Source: an uncultured Pseudoxanthomonas sp. (lineage in GTDB: Bacteria > Pseudomonadota > Gammaproteobacteria > Xanthomonadales > Xanthomonadaceae). From it: DNA of 64,000 nucleotides. The translations under genes were made by a program, and so were the position numbers. The stretch spans positions 124,001-188,000 of the forward strand of contig CAMLGZ010000003.1 in assembly GCA_946479745.1 (NCBI GenBank). Reading direction: 5' to 3'. Every line of letters begins with the position of its first letter. Position 1 is the stretch's first letter. Positions 8,980 to 20,049 of the stretch are shown piece after piece. The notes below the pieces were generated by a model. That model ran no database searches. It was not told the origin of the DNA and worked only from the letters and a program-made list of their open reading frames with translations.

Positions 8980-11247
8980 TCATTGGTCCGCGCGTTTTGC
9001 GACCGCCGTGCCGGAAGTCATGGATGAAATGTCGGCCAGACCGATATCGGCGTTGTTGGAGACATCCAGCGTGAGGAAAATCTTCCTGCCCGTACGGTCC
9101 ATCGTGGGCGGCAGCGCCCAGGCTTCCACCTTACGGTCGAGACAGTACGCTGGCTGCTTGTCGGGCGCGCCCATCTTGATCCATCCGGTGGCGCAGTGTT
9201 CGCTCCAATCCATGTAGTACACGCCGTCCGGTCCGATCGCCCAGCGCTTGTAGTCCTTGGCCATGCGCGGCCGATACGCGTCCAGCACCTGCAGATCGTC
9301 CAGCATCGGGCTTGCGCTCCAGATGCCCGGCTTGGTCACACGGGTGAAGTAGATACGATCCTTGGGCGCATCGAAACGCACCAGCGCCACGTCCTGCAGG
9401 CTCGATATCTCGCGCCACGGGGTCTTGGACCGGTCGTACAGGACCACGCGCAACCTGCCCTCTCCGCTGTCCGACCCCACCAGCAACAAATTGGGGTCGG
9501 GCGTATAGGCGGCATAGATGGGGCTGGGCGCCGGCACGGGCAACAGATGGATGCGCCCGCTTTCCGCTTCGACTTCGTATAGCGTCTGCTGATCGTCGCG
9601 CTTGGCGACCACCAGCATCTTGCTGCCATCCTCGGACCAGACCGGAACATGGCGCGGAATCGGCATGATGCCCTGCACAGGTCGCGCGCTATCGGGTTTG
9701 CCTACTTCGCCCACCCACAATTCCAGACGCGAACCGCGGTCGGAAATGAAAGCCAGGGTGCGGCCGTCGGGCGAAATCGCCGGCAGCATATCGGAGCGAC
9801 TCGACGGAAACACACGTTCCTTGACGACTTTTCCATCGGGAGCAGAAGGCAGCGTCAGGCGGAAAATGCCTGACGTGGACTGATCGACGGTGAATGCCAG
9901 CGCGGGGGAATTGCGGGCAATGTCAGGGAAGACCGCGAAGCCGTCCATCTTCAGGTGAGTCACGGCACCACTGGCCATGTCGTAGCGGAACATGCCTATA
10001 TCGTTGCCGATATAACTGAAAACCAGACCGCTGCCATCCGGCAGCCAGTCCCAGCCGCGGATATCGCTCTTCACATGGGTCAATCGCTGCGGCGTACCGC
10101 CCGTGGCCGGCATCTTCCACAGGTCCGACAGCGAGATGGCGCGGCGGAACACGATCCATTTCCCATCCGGTGAATAGCGCGGGTCGATGTCGATATCGCC
10201 TGCGGAAATCGAATAGTCCAGCGCCTTCCATTGCCCGCTGGCGATATCCAGCAAGCGCAAGGGGCTGCTGCGTTCGCCGGGCAACCTGGTTTCCAGGCCC
10301 ATCAACAGGCCTTTGCCGTCGGGCGTCCAGTCGTAACTTGAAGCGCTGCCTGCGAAACAATCGGCGATCTTGCGTTCGTTGCCGCCGCTCGCGGCGATGA
10401 GCATGATCTGGCAGCGACTGCCCGCATCGAAACGGGCGAAGGCGATGGTGCGTCCGTCCGGCGACCACACCGGCATGGTGTCGCTATAGCCGGCAGGCGT
10501 GGAAGTCAGCGGACGCGGCGGCACGTGCACCGTAGTCTGCAACACGATGGTGCCGTGGCCCTTCTCGTCGATCTGCACATAGGCAACCATGGAGCCGTCG
10601 GGCGACAGATTGGCATCGACCTCGCGCCCCGGTCTGGAAGTGATGGTCACGAACGGCAGCGGAGGCTCCGTCGACGCGGTACCGGCCACCGGTACCGCTT
10701 GGCTCGCGACGGGCGCTCGCTGGACGAAATACCAGATCGCTGCGGCGCCGACGATGCCTGCCACGGCAATCGCCGCGACCGTCCGGACGTGTTTCCGGCC
10801 ACGGGACGGCGAAGACGGCGCGATGTAGGCGACCGCAGGGGTTTCGCTCTCCGCCAACACAGCGTCCACCATGGAAGACGATGGGGCGTTATCCAACCAT
10901 TCCACCGGTGCCAGCAGACGGTAGCCGCCCTTGGAAATGGTTTCCAGGTAGCGCGGCGCGTCGCGGTCGTCGCCGAAAGCCTTGCGCAGCTGGCCTATCG
11001 CCTGCGTCAGCACGTCGTCGGTGGGCAAAGTGTCGGGCCAGACCCATTCCAGCAACGCCTCGCGGCTGACCACCTTGCCCTGCTGTCCGGCCAGCGCCAG
11101 CAGCACGTGCAGGGATTTGATCGTGAGCCGGGTAGGTTCATGTCCGTTGTCCGCCTGCACTTCCCGGCGCGGCACATCGACCACGAATTCGCCGACCCGC
11201 AAACGGTCGGATTCCTGGTAAATCGGCTGAGAACGGGGATTGAGCAT
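8980..11247 (-). CDS. Membrane-anchored winged-helix regulator with C-terminal TolB-like beta-propeller
   Basis: A 755-residue CadC/ToxR-type protein. Residues about 15-113 form an OmpR-like winged helix (LTIKSLHVLLAL, GYRLLAPVEW), residues 157-175 a single membrane span (TVAAIAVAGIVGAAAIWYF), and the periplasmic remainder a series of PD40/TolB-like blades with SPDGSMVAY, SPDGRTIAF and SPDGKWIVF motifs. The design lets an external signal sensed by the propeller control DNA binding in the cytoplasm. The ATG at 11247 was chosen because the winged helix follows at normal distance; the longer frame to 11364 adds 39 unlikely residues. It lies upstream of the AraC and TonB-receptor genes on the same strand. 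Confidence 0.88.
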   Translation of the reverse strand: MLNPRSQPIYQESDRLRVGEFVVDVPRREVQADNGHEPTRLTIKSLHVLLALAGQQGKVVSREALLEWVWPDTLPTDDVLTQAIGQLRKAFGDDRDAPRYLETISKGGYRLLAPVEWLDNAPSSSMVDAVLAESETPAVAYIAPSSPSRGRKHVRTVAAIAVAGIVGAAAIWYFVQRAPVASQAVPVAGTASTEPPLPFVTITSRPGREVDANLSPDGSMVAYVQIDEKGHGTIVLQTTVHVPPRPLTSTPAGYSDTMPVWSPDGRTIAFARFDAGSRCQIMLIAASGGNERKIADCFAGSASSYDWTPDGKGLLMGLETRLPGERSSPLRLLDIASGQWKALDYSISAGDIDIDPRYSPDGKWIVFRRAISLSDLWKMPATGGTPQRLTHVKSDIRGWDWLPDGSGLVFSYIGNDIGMFRYDMASGAVTHLKMDGFAVFPDIARNSPALAFTVDQSTSGIFRLTLPSAPDGKVVKERVFPSSRSDMLPAISPDGRTLAFISDRGSRLELWVGEVGKPDSARPVQGIMPIPRHVPVWSEDGSKMLVVAKRDDQQTLYEVEAESGRIHLLPVPAPSPIYAAYTPDPNLLLVGSDSGEGRLRVVLYDRSKTPWREISSLQDVALVRFDAPKDRIYFTRVTKPGIWSASPMLDDLQVLDAYRPRMAKDYKRWAIGPDGVYYMDWSEHCATGWIKMGAPDKQPAYCLDRKVEAWALPPTMDRTGRKIFLTLDVSNNADIGLADISSMTSGTAVAKRADQ

Positions 11248-11692
11248 GTGTGGTCTGGATTCCGGATGAATAGTGTGCACAACGATCGGCTCGAAACAGG
11301 CCAGAGCAACCAACCGGACAAGCTTCGCGACAAGCTTTGCAAAGCAGGCGTCGGCATACCGCACAACACGTTGCCAGACTGCCTATTAAATTTGTGACTA
11401 CAAGATCCCGTACGCCGAGCCGCAGGCGCCCTCTCTCCCGCCTGCAATGGTTCTTCCCACATTGCGCCGGCCGGCGCAATTTTTTTATCCAGCGGCTTCG
11501 GCCCGTTCACGCGGACTACACGCATGCGGAAGGCTCGACGCTTGCATCGCAGCATCTTGCCACCCTTGTCCGGCTGCATGTGCCGTAGGTATCGGACATG
11601 GCTTGCAAGTGTGGCGTGGTTCAATGTTCCATGGAGGGAATGACCCCGCGCAACCGCACAATGGCAGCCGCTCCGATAACCGAGATGCGGCC
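11248..11692. other. 445-bp divergent intergenic region
   Basis: This region separates the minus-strand winged-helix gene from the plus-strand TPR-sulfotransferase gene. It holds promoters for both, presumably, and an isolated perfect terminator at 11461-11487. AT-rich TATTAAATTTG lies near 11385. Open frames here have no protein-like composition. Confidence 0.6.
11461..11487 (+). terminator. Orphan rho-independent terminator
   Basis: ATTGCGCCGGCCGGCGCAAT is a perfect 20-base palindrome followed by six T residues, the form of an intrinsic terminator on the plus strand. No gene ends upstream on that strand, so it either ends a short untranslated RNA or attenuates transcription into the sulfotransferase gene. 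Confidence 0.7.
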
Positions 11693-13255
11693 ATGAATGC
11701 TTCCGATAGCGCCGCCTGGGCGCAGGCCCAGCAGCATGTCGCCGCGCGGCGTTGGGATCAGGCCGCCGCGCAGTTGCAGGCCCTGCTGCGCGGACATGCC
11801 GATGCGGCCCCTGTACGGCTGTTGCTGGCCGGGGTGATCCTGGCCCAGGGCGGAGTCCGCGGCGCCGCCGAGCAGCTGCTCGCCTTGCTGCCGTCGCTGC
11901 CGGCGGACATGCATCTGATCTGCCGCGTGGCCCAGTCGCTCGCCAAGCTGGGTGAGACCGCCGCTACGCTCCGCTGCCTGGAGCATCGGGAAATCGGGCG
12001 CAGCCGTTCCGGTCCTGGCTTGTTGGCCTTGGCCCACATACGCCAAGGACTGGGCCAACATGAACAAGCATTGGCGCTGATGGAACGCGCGCGCGCAGCG
12101 GGCCTGAACGATGCCGATTTCCTCTATTTCCATGCACTGCAACTGCAATTCAACGGACGCATCGCCGAGGCCGAAGCCGAGCTGGAGTCCTGTCTGGCCA
12201 AAGGCCCCAGTTTCGGCCGCGCTTCGCTGACCCTGGCCCGCATTCGCCGGCAGACAACGGACAGCAACCACCTGGACGCGTTGCGCGCGCGCCTGGCATT
12301 GGTGCCGCACGGCAGCGAGGATCACGCTGCGGTCGAATTCGCGCTGCACAAAGAACTCGACGACATCGGTCAATACGATCAGGCATGGCAGGCGCTGCAA
12401 CGCGGCAACGACCTCATGCACCGACGCCTGGGCTACGACGCTGGCGCCGAGGAAGCGGTATTCGACGCGCTGATCGACCGCTTCCCGCAACCGTTGCGCA
12501 CCGCCGAAGCCGCGCCGATCGACGGTCCGCAACCGATCTTCATCGTCGGTATGCCGCGCTCGGGTACGACCCTGCTCGAACGCATCGTCGGCAACCACTC
12601 GCAGGTCGCGTCGGCCGGCGAGTTGGCCGATCTGCCCAGGCAGCTGCGCTGGACCGCCGATCGCCACGGCCACCGATTGCTGGATCGGCCCTTGCTTGAG
12701 GCCACCCAGACCCTGGACGCGGCGCTGCTCGGCAGACGCTACCTGCAGCAGACCCAGTGGCGTGCCGGCAACCGCCGTTATTACGTGGACAAACTGCCGC
12801 CCAACTTCATGCTGGTGGGTTTCATTCGCCAGGCGCTGCCGCACGCGAAGATCCTGCATATGGTCCGCGAACCGATGGAAGTCTGCTTCTCCAACTACCG
12901 CGCGCTGTTCGGCGACTCTTACGCCTATAGCTACGACCTTGAGTCGTTGGCCCACCACTATCGCCAATACCGCAGAGTGATGGCGCACTGGCACGGGGTC
13001 GCGCCCGGCTTCGTGCTGGATGTCGCCTACGGCGCACTGGTGCAGGACACCGAATCGACGGCGCGCCGCGTGCTCGATTTCTGCGGGCTTGCGTTCGAGC
13101 CCGAGTGCCTGGACACCGCCGGCAACCGCGCGCCGGTAGCGACCCTCAGCAGCGCCCAGGTGCGCGCGCCGATCCATCAGCGCGCCTTGGGCGAATGGCG
13201 CCGCTATGCCGAACCGCTGCGGCCGCTGCGCCGTGCTCTGGACTCGGCGGATTGA
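11693..13255 (+). CDS. TPR-containing sulfotransferase
   Basis: The 520-residue protein combines N-terminal tetratricopeptide-type helical repeats (roughly residues 5-260, rich in Ala/Leu/Gln) with a sulfotransferase domain. The PAPS-binding loop is visible at about residue 282 as FIVGMPRSGTTLLERI, and KILHMVREPMEVCFSNYR matches the 3'-phosphate-binding region. It should transfer sulfate from PAPS to an acceptor that is not evident, possibly a peptide or saccharide. The ATG at 11693 begins the TPR region; the frame open to 11447 lacks protein character. It converges on a TonB-dependent receptor gene, a pairing often seen in xanthomonads. Confidence 0.88.
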   Translation: MNASDSAAWAQAQQHVAARRWDQAAAQLQALLRGHADAAPVRLLLAGVILAQGGVRGAAEQLLALLPSLPADMHLICRVAQSLAKLGETAATLRCLEHREIGRSRSGPGLLALAHIRQGLGQHEQALALMERARAAGLNDADFLYFHALQLQFNGRIAEAEAELESCLAKGPSFGRASLTLARIRRQTTDSNHLDALRARLALVPHGSEDHAAVEFALHKELDDIGQYDQAWQALQRGNDLMHRRLGYDAGAEEAVFDALIDRFPQPLRTAEAAPIDGPQPIFIVGMPRSGTTLLERIVGNHSQVASAGELADLPRQLRWTADRHGHRLLDRPLLEATQTLDAALLGRRYLQQTQWRAGNRRYYVDKLPPNFMLVGFIRQALPHAKILHMVREPMEVCFSNYRALFGDSYAYSYDLESLAHHYRQYRRVMAHWHGVAPGFVLDVAYGALVQDTESTARRVLDFCGLAFEPECLDTAGNRAPVATLSSAQVRAPIHQRALGEWRRYAEPLRPLRRALDSAD

Positions 13256-13281
13256 AGGAAGGCCGCATGCGCGGCCTTCCT
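13256..13281. terminator. Convergent-gene hairpin
   Basis: AGGAAGGCCGC and GCGGCCTTCCT form a perfect 11-bp stem around an ATGC loop, directly after the sulfotransferase stop and before the receptor stop. It lacks a T tract but is well placed to separate the convergent transcripts. Confidence 0.55.
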
Positions 13282-13288
13282 GCAGAGC

Positions 13289-16093
13289 TCAATTGTTGGT
13301 TCCGAAATCGATCCGGTACTGCACCCAGAACGCCCGCCCGTAACCGTTGTAAGCGAAGATGTTGTAGTACGGCGGCGCGAAACCCTGCGAGCCGTCGTAG
13401 GTGCGGTCGAATGGCGGCTTGGTGTTGAGCACGTTGTTCACGGTCAGGCTGAGCGCGCTCTTTTCGGTCAGATCGTAACTCACGCTCAGGTTGTAGAGCA
13501 TGTGCGAGCCGACCCGGCCCTGGCTGGTGCCTGGCGTGGTGTCGACGCCGAACTGCGCGGCATAGTTGGGCGTGGAGCCGTAACGGATGCCATGCACATT
13601 CGCCGACCAGTCGTTTTTCTGCCAGCTGATGTCGCCGGTCAGCACGCTCTTGAATTCCGCACTCAGCGCCTGCTGCGGCGACAACAAGTCGGTCTCCGGA
13701 TCACCCGGGAACAATATCGAGGTATGGTCCAGGGTTATGTTGTAGTCCAGGCCGAAACCGAACTCGCCCCAACGGCCCCAGTCGAAGCGGGCGCTGCCTC
13801 CGGCAGTGATTCCGCTGATCTGTTCTTCGGCGATATTGATCGCCTTGACGGTAACCAGTTGCACAGACTCGCTCAGCAAAGGGTTGGCATTGAGCGGCCC
13901 GCGCTGGACACGGGACAACGCATCCACACAGGTCGGCGAATTGATGTCCAGGCGCCCCTGCCGGCATTCGTTTTCATCGAACAGGGTCCGGTTGAAGGAT
14001 TGCGGTTGAACTTCGTCGTCGATCTTGACGTTGTAGTAATCCGCTCTTAGTTCATAGCGATCGCTCGGCGACCACACGAAACCGAACCCGTACGATTTGG
14101 CGGTAATGGATTTCAGGTCGGGGTTCGATACTTGAACGCCTTCCAAAGACAGGCCTTCGAATGGGCAGGCCGGGTTGGGACCATAAGTCTCGCACTTGTA
14201 GTAATCGGTCTGCGACGTGAAGAAACCGTTGCCACCGGTGAATATATAGCCCATGTCCGGGGCGCGGAACGCAGTGGCGTAGTTGGCACGCAACAGCAGG
14301 CTGTCGACCGGACGGAATTCCAGGCCGACTTTGTAAGTGGCCTTGGCGTCGGACCCGGCGCGGATGTTCTTGTACGAGTCGTAGCGGCCGGAGACGCTGG
14401 CGGTCAGCGATTTCAGCAACGGGATGCTGAACTCCACGCCGACCGCACGATTGGCGCGGTTGCCGCTGCCGCTGGTGCCGCTCAGGCCAAAGTAGTCATC
14501 GCCGCTGACGCCCGGATCCACCGGGTTGTCCCAGTGCTGATAGCCCAACTGGAACACGCCCGCCACGCCGACCGGGCCGGCAGGCAGTTGGAACAGCTCC
14601 GGATTGGTCACCTGCACGTTGAAGTTGTGGGTCCAGGTCGAAGAGGTGTTGCGCAGGTTGCCGGAGAACGCACGGAACTGTTCCGGCGTGATCGACTGGT
14701 AGAACGCGGGTTTGTTCGGCTCGTACACCGGATAGCCATAGTAGGTGCCCAGTTGCGGACCCAGGAACTGTTCCTGGAAAAACGCATCCATCTCGTCCAC
14801 CAGCGGCCACAGCTGGTCGGATTTCACTTCATAGCCGGAGCGGCTGTAGTAGACGTCGTAATCCCACTTCGAATCGCCGATGGTGCCATTGATGCCCAGG
14901 GCGATGTTGTAGGAACGCGAATCGGTCGTGTAGTTGGTGATGCCCTGCTCTTCCGGCGAGAAGATGTGCTGGTAGGTTTCCAGGGTCTGTTCGGTCTGGT
15001 TCCAGATGTAGCCGTCGGTACCGTCGTTGTAGTTGGGGATCCAGAAGCGCGAGCCGGAGTCGTTCTTGGCCTCGTTCTTGCCGTACAGCACGCTGGTGTA
15101 GAAGTTGGCGTTGTCGCCCATGCGGTAGTTGGAATTGAAGTAGGCCGACACTCCCTGCTCTTCGTTCAGCAGCGTGGCGTAGCCGGGCTGCGCGCGGCTG
15201 CCGCAGAAGAAACCGCGGCCGGGGCGGAAGTCGCGCATGGTGGTGCCGTCGAAATTGGCGGCCACGTTGTCGCAACCAGCGCCCGGATCGTCGTACTGTC
15301 CGGTGAAGCCATTGAGGATGATGAAGGTGCGGCTGCCGTAGCGCAGGTCGGGGTTGGGGTTGTCGTCGGTGGTGTCGGTGAAATCCCGCTGCCGCATGTA
15401 GATCGGATCCTGATGGCTGTATTGCAGGCCATAGGTGATGTCCAGGTTGTCCCAGGCCTTGCCACCGGTCAGTTGCAGGCGCTGGTTGTCGCCGCCGCCA
15501 TCGGAGTAGCCGCCGACGCGCGCATCCAGCTGCATGCCGTCCAGGCGCTTCTTCAGAATGATGTTGACCACGCCAGCGATCGCCGCCGAGCCGTAGATCG
15601 AGGACTGGTTGCCGGGCAGGATCTCGATCCGTTCGACCATCGCGGTCGGAATGCTGGTCAGGTCGGTGAAGTTGCTCTGTCCGTTGTAGAGCAGCGGATA
15701 GTCGGCCAGCGGCCGCCCGTCCATCAGGATCAGAGTGAAACTGGGCGACAGGCCCAGCAGGCTGATGGTGGTGGCGTTGGAAGTGAAGCTGCCGGCGTAC
15801 TGGTTGTCCTGCACCGCGCCGGTCGCCAGCGGCTGCGCGCGCAACACGTCGGAAACATTGCGGAAGCCCTGGCGCTGGATGTCCTCGGCGCTGATCGTGA
15901 TCACCGGCGAAGCGGTCTCCAGCTGCGCGCGCGGGATGCGCGAACCGGTGACCAGGATGCGGTCGAGCTCAGTGGCGTCCTTGTCTTCGTCGGTGTCCGC
16001 CGCGGCGGCGGCTTCCTGCGCGTGTACGGCGGTAGCGGCCAGCGGCCACGCCAATGCGGCGCAGATGGCGGTGGCCAGGAGTTTGCGGTTCAT
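13289..16093 (-). CDS. TonB-dependent outer membrane receptor
   Basis: The 934-residue protein has a signal peptide ending near VHAQ, an acidic spacer, the plug start ILVTGSRIPRAQLETASPV, plug motifs MVERIEILPGNQSSIYGSAA and GVVNIILKKR, and a long beta-barrel ending YRIDFGTNN. It should import a ligand across the outer membrane with TonB. AAGGGG lies upstream of the start at 16093. The barrel contains many Asn/Tyr/Gly-rich loops. Its neighbour on the convergent side is the TPR-sulfotransferase; upstream is a channel-like gene separated by a palindrome pair. Confidence 0.92.
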   Translation of the reverse strand: MNRKLLATAICAALAWPLAATAVHAQEAAAAADTDEDKDATELDRILVTGSRIPRAQLETASPVITISAEDIQRQGFRNVSDVLRAQPLATGAVQDNQYAGSFTSNATTISLLGLSPSFTLILMDGRPLADYPLLYNGQSNFTDLTSIPTAMVERIEILPGNQSSIYGSAAIAGVVNIILKKRLDGMQLDARVGGYSDGGGDNQRLQLTGGKAWDNLDITYGLQYSHQDPIYMRQRDFTDTTDDNPNPDLRYGSRTFIILNGFTGQYDDPGAGCDNVAANFDGTTMRDFRPGRGFFCGSRAQPGYATLLNEEQGVSAYFNSNYRMGDNANFYTSVLYGKNEAKNDSGSRFWIPNYNDGTDGYIWNQTEQTLETYQHIFSPEEQGITNYTTDSRSYNIALGINGTIGDSKWDYDVYYSRSGYEVKSDQLWPLVDEMDAFFQEQFLGPQLGTYYGYPVYEPNKPAFYQSITPEQFRAFSGNLRNTSSTWTHNFNVQVTNPELFQLPAGPVGVAGVFQLGYQHWDNPVDPGVSGDDYFGLSGTSGSGNRANRAVGVEFSIPLLKSLTASVSGRYDSYKNIRAGSDAKATYKVGLEFRPVDSLLLRANYATAFRAPDMGYIFTGGNGFFTSQTDYYKCETYGPNPACPFEGLSLEGVQVSNPDLKSITAKSYGFGFVWSPSDRYELRADYYNVKIDDEVQPQSFNRTLFDENECRQGRLDINSPTCVDALSRVQRGPLNANPLLSESVQLVTVKAINIAEEQISGITAGGSARFDWGRWGEFGFGLDYNITLDHTSILFPGDPETDLLSPQQALSAEFKSVLTGDISWQKNDWSANVHGIRYGSTPNYAAQFGVDTTPGTSQGRVGSHMLYNLSVSYDLTEKSALSLTVNNVLNTKPPFDRTYDGSQGFAPPYYNIFAYNGYGRAFWVQYRIDFGTNN

Positions 16094-16236
16094 GCTGTTT
16101 CCCCTTACCTGATCGAACGAGTCGCACGGCGTGCGTATTCGTACGATGGCATGCAGGCAGGGAGACGCAGTTGATCCGGATTGCTGCAGTGGTTGACGCG
16201 GATTGTCGCGATTGCCGAAGATTCAACGCGCACGTC

Positions 16237-16288
16237 GTAGGGCGGGCAGTGCCCGCCGTTGCGTCCATCAGGCGGGCATTGCCCGCCC
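16237..16288. repeat. GTAG palindrome pair (GGCGGGCAGTGCCCGCC type)
   Basis: The first copy (16237-16257) reads GTAG then GGCGGGCAGTGCCCGCC, a stem-loop; the second (16270-16288) reads GGCGGGCATTGCCCGCCC without the GTAG end. It fits the REP class whose units start with GTAG, known from Stenotrophomonas, and sits between two minus-strand genes. Confidence 0.75.
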
Positions 16289-16326
16289 TGTTATTCCGGA
16301 TGAAACAGAGTTTATTCAGACCTTCG

Positions 16327-17025
16327 TTAGTGCGGATCGTCGTTGCGCGCGGCCGTCCTCAGCGTGGTGAGTCCGATCAATCGCGAGACCACCAGGGCGA
16401 TGTACATCACTCCGGCGAGGGATTCGAACATCACCAGCGCGCGCGCCTCCGGCCGCACCGGAACGATGTCGCTCAGGCCCACGCTGGAGAGCACGCTGAA
16501 GCTCAGGAACAGCAGCTCCATCCAGGTCCGCGGATCCTGTGGATTGACCGCCGCGATGAAGCTGCCCGGATACCACTGCTGGCAGACCGAATAAGCGAAA
16601 GCGAACGCCCAGGCCAGCAGGGTGAAGGTCGCGCCGGCCGCATACAGTTCATCGCGGGTGACCCGATGGTCCTGCAGCATGTAGGCGGTGAGGCTTGCGG
16701 CCGTATAGAAGTAGAGCGCGCCTTCCAGCAGATGCGCGTAGACCAGCAGCCCGGGCATCTGCGCCCATGCGGAAAGCAGGGATAGGACCACGGCCGGCAC
16801 CGCCATGCACCAGGCGATCCAGTTGATCGAAGCGCTGCGGTTGACCACCCACAACGCCAGTGCCAGGACCAGAATGCCGAAGGCGCCGAACACGGCACGG
16901 CCGGCCTGGGTATTCTCCATCGCCGGATACAGCAGCACGCCAGCGAGCTGCACGAACAGCAGGAAGGCGGACGGATGCCTGCGCGCCGTGACCAGCCAGC
17001 GCAGCCAGGCCGACGGCATCGTCAT
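16327..17025 (-). CDS. Ion-channel-like membrane protein with altered selectivity filter
   Basis: The 232-residue protein has about six hydrophobic segments. The last two flank a pore-loop-like stretch at residues 174-190 (LSFSVLSSVGLSDIVPV), the layout of two-helix potassium channels. Where potassium channels have TVGYGD, this protein has SVGLSD at 181-186, keeping Gly183 and Asp186 but losing the Tyr and second Gly. Ion selectivity is therefore uncertain and it may not be a potassium channel. It lies 51 bp after a 53-residue membrane protein gene and a lipoprotein gene on the same strand, probably one operon. Confidence 0.7.
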   Translation of the reverse strand: MTMPSAWLRWLVTARRHPSAFLLFVQLAGVLLYPAMENTQAGRAVFGAFGILVLALALWVVNRSASINWIAWCMAVPAVVLSLLSAWAQMPGLLVYAHLLEGALYFYTAASLTAYMLQDHRVTRDELYAAGATFTLLAWAFAFAYSVCQQWYPGSFIAAVNPQDPRTWMELLFLSFSVLSSVGLSDIVPVRPEARALVMFESLAGVMYIALVVSRLIGLTTLRTAARNDDPH

Positions 17026-17076
17026 GCGCGGCGCTTCATTCGAAGTGTCATCCGGGATCTCATTTGAAGTGGCGCT

Positions 17077-17238
17077 TCATTTGTGGTGCACCAGCGCGTA
17101 GTACACCACGTAGACCCACGACAACAGGCCGTGGATCACCGCCCACAGCAGCGACTTGTTCGCGCTCCATGAAATGGTGATCGCCAGCGCCGTGCCGAAA
17201 CCGATGCCGGCCTTGGCGACCGTGGCGCCCCCGCTCAT
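17077..17238 (-). CDS. 53-residue membrane protein
   Basis: This short gene encodes 53 residues beginning MSGGATVAKAGIGFGTALAI and ending YYALVHHK, with two hydrophobic stretches that likely form two membrane helices. Its ATG overlaps the stop codon of the upstream lipoprotein gene as ATGA, strong evidence for a real, translationally coupled gene. Similar tiny proteins are, from memory, conserved in xanthomonads as hypothetical proteins. Function is unknown; the channel-like gene follows 51 bp downstream. Confidence 0.75.
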   Translation of the reverse strand: MSGGATVAKAGIGFGTALAITISWSANKSLLWAVIHGLLSWVYVVYYALVHHK

Positions 17239-17831
17239 GGCTGTACTGCCGGCACGCCGCTACCGGCCCGGTACGGATAACGGGCGAAGATCTCCGCCAG
17301 AGTCGAATCGATGCGTGCGGCGCGCTCTGCGGGCTTGAGCTTGGCGATGCGGCCCACCGCGATACCTTCCCAGACCAGGCGGTTCTTCTGCCGGTCCACC
17401 AGATCCACGTTGAGCGTGCCTTCGGTGTACTGGCGCACCTGGGTCTGATCGCGCCAATAAGGCACGGCGAAGTAAGCGCGGGACCGGTAGCTGTAGTAAT
17501 AGCTGTAATCGACGGTCGGGTAAGAAGTGACGTCGGTACGTTCCTGCATGTAGGCGTTGAGGTTCACCCACAGATCGGGTTGCTGGGTAGTGTAGGTGTA
17601 ACCGCGCGATTCCAGTTGCGCGCGCGTAGCGGCCTTGATGCGGTCGGTGGTGGGCGTGGCGTAGCCCTCTTTTTCCAACGCCAATGGCGTGTAGAAACCG
17701 AAAGTGCGGTAGCTGCCGAAATCGGCTTCCGGGTCGGCTTCGCTGGTGATGCGCGGGCCGCTGGCGCAAGCGGCCAGCAGCAGCACGAATACGCCCAGCG
17801 CCCCAACGGCAAAACGTCTTTGAATCTGCAT
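17235..17831 (-). CDS. DUF4136 lipoprotein
   Basis: The 198-residue protein has a lipoprotein signal with lipobox LLAAC at Cys22, so it should be lipid-anchored in the envelope. The mature part contains the DUF4136 pattern: DFGSYRTFGFY, a repeating Tyr-rich region (YSYYYSYRSRAYF) and NVDLVDRQKNRLVWEG. The ATG at 17831 follows AGGAGAT; the frame begins seven codons earlier but lacks a good site. It overlaps the 53-residue gene by four bases. The biochemical role of DUF4136 proteins is not established. Confidence 0.85.
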   Translation of the reverse strand: MQIQRRFAVGALGVFVLLLAACASGPRITSEADPEADFGSYRTFGFYTPLALEKEGYATPTTDRIKAATRAQLESRGYTYTTQQPDLWVNLNAYMQERTDVTSYPTVDYSYYYSYRSRAYFAVPYWRDQTQVRQYTEGTLNVDLVDRQKNRLVWEGIAVGRIAKLKPAERAARIDSTLAEIFARYPYRAGSGVPAVQP

Positions 17832-17908
17832 GGCTGATCTCCTGGACCTCATGGTGGACAGAACCTATCACCGGTTCATTCGTCCTCGGTGAAGGTACGC
17901 AGGAAGCC

Positions 17909-17933
17909 GGGAGAAGGTCGCAGGCCTTCTCCC
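17909..17933. terminator. Stem-loop after thiC
   Basis: GGGAGAAGG and CCTTCTCCC pair around a short loop just downstream of the thiC stop codon on the minus strand. There is no clear T tract, so termination is only suggested. Confidence 0.4.
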
Positions 17934-17940
17934 GATCCAT

Positions 17941-19881
<1,941 letters not shown>

Positions 19882-19900
19882 TCATGGGCGTCCTGCGAAG

Positions 19901-19991
19901 CTTCCCTACGCCGGTCTTAACCGGATCAGGTTCGAAGGGTCTGTCTCAACCGCCGCCCCACTGGGCCGGCGATACCCCCGCTTCGGGGCGA
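19901..19991 (-). promoter_or_regulatory. TPP riboswitch (THI element)
   Basis: Read on the minus strand, the region holds the conserved thiamine box: a TTGAGAC core (19943-19949) close to the usual CTGAGA, ACCCTTCGAACCTGATC (complement of 19924-19940), then GGTTAAGACCGGCGTAGGGAAG ending at 19901. A GC-rich closing stem lies near 19970-19990. It precedes thiC and should repress it when TPP binds. Confidence 0.93.
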
Positions 19992-20049
19992 ATTAGACCA
20001 CAAACCGGCGGCGGTCGCCTCGCGGCGTCGAATCGGATCGCACGGTTCC

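Noticed and set aside
14132..16174. A long plus-strand frame opposite the second TonB receptor
   Set aside because: Antisense shadow; the receptor with signal peptide, plug and barrel is well supported.
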